Made by a program: the position numbers and the translations under genes. From Styela clava (lineage: Eukaryota; Chordata; Ascidiacea; Stolidobranchia; Styelidae): a DNA stretch of 64,000 nucleotides. The stretch covers positions 11,957,001 to 12,021,000 of the forward strand of contig NC_135258.1 in assembly GCF_964204865.1 (NCBI RefSeq). Direction: 5' to 3'. Below the pieces are notes generated by a model, which worked only from the letters and a program-made list of their open reading frames with translations, did no database searches and was not told the origin of the DNA. Of the stretch, positions 62,201 to 64,000 are shown one piece after another. How positions within the stretch are numbered: the first letter of the stretch is position 1; each line of letters opens with the position of its first letter.

Positions 62201-63542
62201 AAGATTTTTTCTATTGAGCATAATTAATATATGGCTATGTATAACTGGCACATAATTTCTCGGTCCGACAAATTTACTTATTCTTTCATTTCAGCATTGT
62301 TTATATGTGACTTCTTTCATTCCAGCATTATTTATATGAACTGATTATACACGCACTCATAACAAGTAAAAATTATCATCAACTTCAACAATATATTCAT
62401 TATAATTTGATTGCCGATTCAAGAATGATAGCCGGTTATTTATTGTCATTGGAATCGTCTTATCCTCCTGTTTATCAAATAGCTTTGGACATGTACAAGG
62501 TAATTGCTTTCTTACTGCAAACCACGCTCTGTTCAGGACACTTTTAGTCAATAATAAGGTCCTTCATCATAGTTTAGTTTCATATATGTATGATGGTCTT
62601 TTGTTTAACCTTTCACCCAGAGATTTTCTGAGTTATAATGCTAGCAAATGCCGTCAAATTTAATCATGCTAAGTGTGATCAATGTTACTTTCGCTTCATG
62701 GGTTCGACATCACCATCAACATTTTTATTTAGAGAATTTCAACTACAAATGATGAGATTGTTGACATATTTCTCGCAAAACATAAGGTATAAATTTTTTG
62801 GTTACAAATGGGATATCTGTATATCATTTATAAGATTACTACTAATTATTCATGTAAAATTTATGTATAAGGTATGTGGATCTTCGCTCGCTTCTCATTC
62901 AAATTCTGACAGTAGATTAATAATATACAAACATCCAGTTTCTATACAGCGAGACTGTTCACACCACACATTTTTTATAGATACTTGAAGCTATTAGGTT
63001 TGTTAAATCTGTATCAATGCACGATTCTGTTTCTGCGAGAAAATTTCTGGAAGCAGCTTTAGAAGCTGATGATGATCTGCTGTTTTATGAAACATTCAAA
63101 TTTTTTGAACAAAGAAATCATCGATTGAGAGGCAAGAAAGATTTTTCCCCAGGTGTGGTATTTGCTTATGTTAGTTTTTCAGTGTTGTGATAGCATTTGA
63201 AGTAATGATATCTGGAAAACCCAATTTTGATCAGAAAAACTTAATTATAACTAAGATAATTGCAACTATGACAGTCTACTCATTGCGTTTCTGAACTCAG
63301 ACAATCTATTTCACCCATACAAAGGCGAATAAGTAGCGTGTGGCAATAAAAACTAATGATTAGAGGTCCACCTCAGGGGTCCGTTATGGTTCCCTAGTTT
63401 TTATTTTATCGTTCATGCAAAAATTTTCTCGGTCCTTGTATTCTAATTAAGCTTCCTTAATTTTATTGCAGGTGAGCAGTGCGAGAAGTTTGTTACACAC
63501 TATGAGGAATTATTTGAGGATTTTGAGATTATCGCTAAATGA
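53299..63542 (+). CDS. RMC1: RMC1, regulator of MON1-CCZ1 (19 exons)
   Basis: Exons: 53299-53403, 53662-53823, 54735-54794, 54877-54963, 56080-56151, 56673-56741, 57096-57202, 57745-57831, 58340-58445, 59123-59234, 59631-59675, 59962-60074, 60802-60871, 60946-61061, 61620-61826, 62326-62499, 62733-62786, 62981-63152 and 63472-63542. Phases close, giving 662 residues (human 657). RMC1 (C18orf8/Mic1) is a subunit of the MON1-CCZ1 exchange factor that activates Rab7 in late endosome maturation and autophagy. Clear matches: NNVFFDEANKQIFAVRSGGA near the N-terminus, WIVFQPNIII in exon 12, VFDKLNTVYK in exon 14, and the C-terminal Mic1 domain with VDQSDMYTHVLS, EYIRSLDQ, SARKFLEAA and FFEQRNHRLRG. 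The N-terminal half should form the beta-propeller. AATAAA is at 63704. Confidence 0.95.
53581..53597 (+). repeat. G17 homopolymer in RMC1 intron 1
   Basis: Seventeen consecutive G residues lie between 53581 and 53597, about 65 bp upstream of the acceptor of exon 2. This is striking in AT-rich DNA and could form a quadruplex or be a sequencing length artefact. Confidence 0.95.
54318..54680 (-). repeat. tRNA-derived SINE, copy 2 (RMC1 intron 2)
   Basis: It matches copy 1 (18946-19135) in CCAAACAAGGCTCTG at one side and ATTGCCTACCTATCC...TTTATTACA, then GGAATTTGAACCC and ATCATAGTTAAATTTAATGC at the other. The internal part is longer than in copy 1. The tRNA-like head lies at the high-coordinate end, so the element points to the minus strand. 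Confidence 0.6.
54964..56079 (+). other. RMC1 intron 4
   Basis: 1.1 kb of AT-rich intron. Sequence near 55615-55690 (GGCCCGCGATTTCACCC...GGTTGCACACCCCTGG) looks like part of a degraded transposon end, but I cannot define an element. Confidence 0.35.
56450..56513. repeat. 25-bp inverted repeat hairpin in RMC1 intron 5
   Basis: The arms 56450-56474 and 56489-56513 are inverse with one mismatch, separated by 14 nt. The left arm starts TGAAATTGTCATGTTTTATC. The size resembles a small pre-miRNA hairpin, but near-perfect pairing also fits a tiny MITE or palindrome. Confidence 0.75.
58138..58300 (-). repeat. tRNA-derived SINE, copy 3 (RMC1 intron 8)
   Basis: It shares CACTCTGAACAAGGC and, about 60 bp on, GATTGCCTACCTAATTTATT and CCCCTGGGT with copy 1. 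The head is decayed (ATAGTTATGTCCAA remains). Confidence 0.55.
61251..61450 (-). repeat. tRNA-derived SINE, copy 4 (RMC1 intron 14)
   Basis: It shares TTCTGAACAAGGC, then GCATTGCCTACTCAATTTTT and TGGAATTTGAAC with the other copies. It is diverged and the head is partly degraded. Confidence 0.5.
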
Positions 63543-64000
63543 AGTTCCAATTTTTCCAGGTGTAATTTTATTCGTTCATGATTGTTTGTTACAGTGCAAT
63601 AATAGCAATATAAACTTTATAATGGAACATAGTGTGTGGTTGATCATTTGTCTGTTCTGCGTCTCTTCGCTTGTCGGTCTTCAGCAGCATTGTGATCTAA
63701 AACAATAAATAACATTTATAGCGTATATACCATGGGGGTTGGTTAAAAGTAATTTATATGACAGCCTGTTGCACTACCTATTGTACTCATTTTGTCTCAG
63801 TATACAACAATCCGGAAGGGTATATATAATTTCTTTTACTCATGATGCACATACGAATGTAGCAACATCAGATATCAAAAATAACAACTCCGAATCATAA
63901 AAACCGATAGGAAAGCACCTTATTGTCCCCCTTTCCCGGTCCAATGCTAATATTGAGCAGAGTCAAGGAAACTAGCTGGAAATATGGTACATTATTCTGT
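63543..64000. other. RMC1 3' UTR and flanking sequence
   Basis: AATAAA at 63704 is a good polyadenylation signal. No other gene is visible up to the window end. Confidence 0.5.

Overview
This is a eukaryotic, AT-rich, intron-rich animal window. The gene models need introns with GT-AG borders (one GC-AG), and the proteins are recognisable orthologues of human genes with substantial divergence: mitoferrin, JTB, NRF1, DCUN1D1 and RMC1. U2 snRNA genes and hAT, mariner, foldback and tRNA-derived repeats are also present. An invertebrate deuterostome, perhaps a tunicate, would fit the compact but divergent genes. That assignment is inference; the sequence alone does not prove it.

Layout. 1-7.2 kb is repeat-rich upstream sequence: a decayed hAT transposon inserted between two copies of a tandem repeat, then a 764-bp foldback element with a perfect 9-bp target duplication. 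7.2-13.5 kb is a complete four-exon mitoferrin gene (+). It meets JTB (-, 15.3-15.7 kb, single coding exon) tail to tail. JTB and NRF1 (+, 17.0-24.6 kb, 13 coding exons) are head to head. The interval between them carries CCAAT and YY1-like motifs and two NRF1-type palindromes, suggesting NRF1 autoregulation.

24.6-48.6 kb holds no gene I can name. It contains a probable MULE-type MITE, a mariner derivative with very long inverted repeats, a second foldback element related to the first, a third copy of the 2.7/4.8-kb repeat, and a few short open segments bounded by good splice signals that may be exons of unrecognised genes.

48.7-51.1 kb contains two U2 snRNA copies separated by a 121-bp tandem duplication, then an intronless DCUN1D1-like neddylation gene (+). 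53.3-63.5 kb is a complete 19-exon RMC1 gene (+). Its introns carry SINE copies, a G17 tract and a near-perfect 25-bp hairpin.

Functionally the genes are housekeeping: mitochondrial iron import, transcription of nuclear genes for mitochondria, a small membrane protein linked to cytokinesis, cullin neddylation, endolysosomal Rab7 activation and splicing. Mitoferrin and NRF1 both concern mitochondria, but the sequence shows no operon-like link. The exon coordinates were derived by hand from splice motifs plus reading-frame continuity; phases close exactly in all three multi-exon genes.
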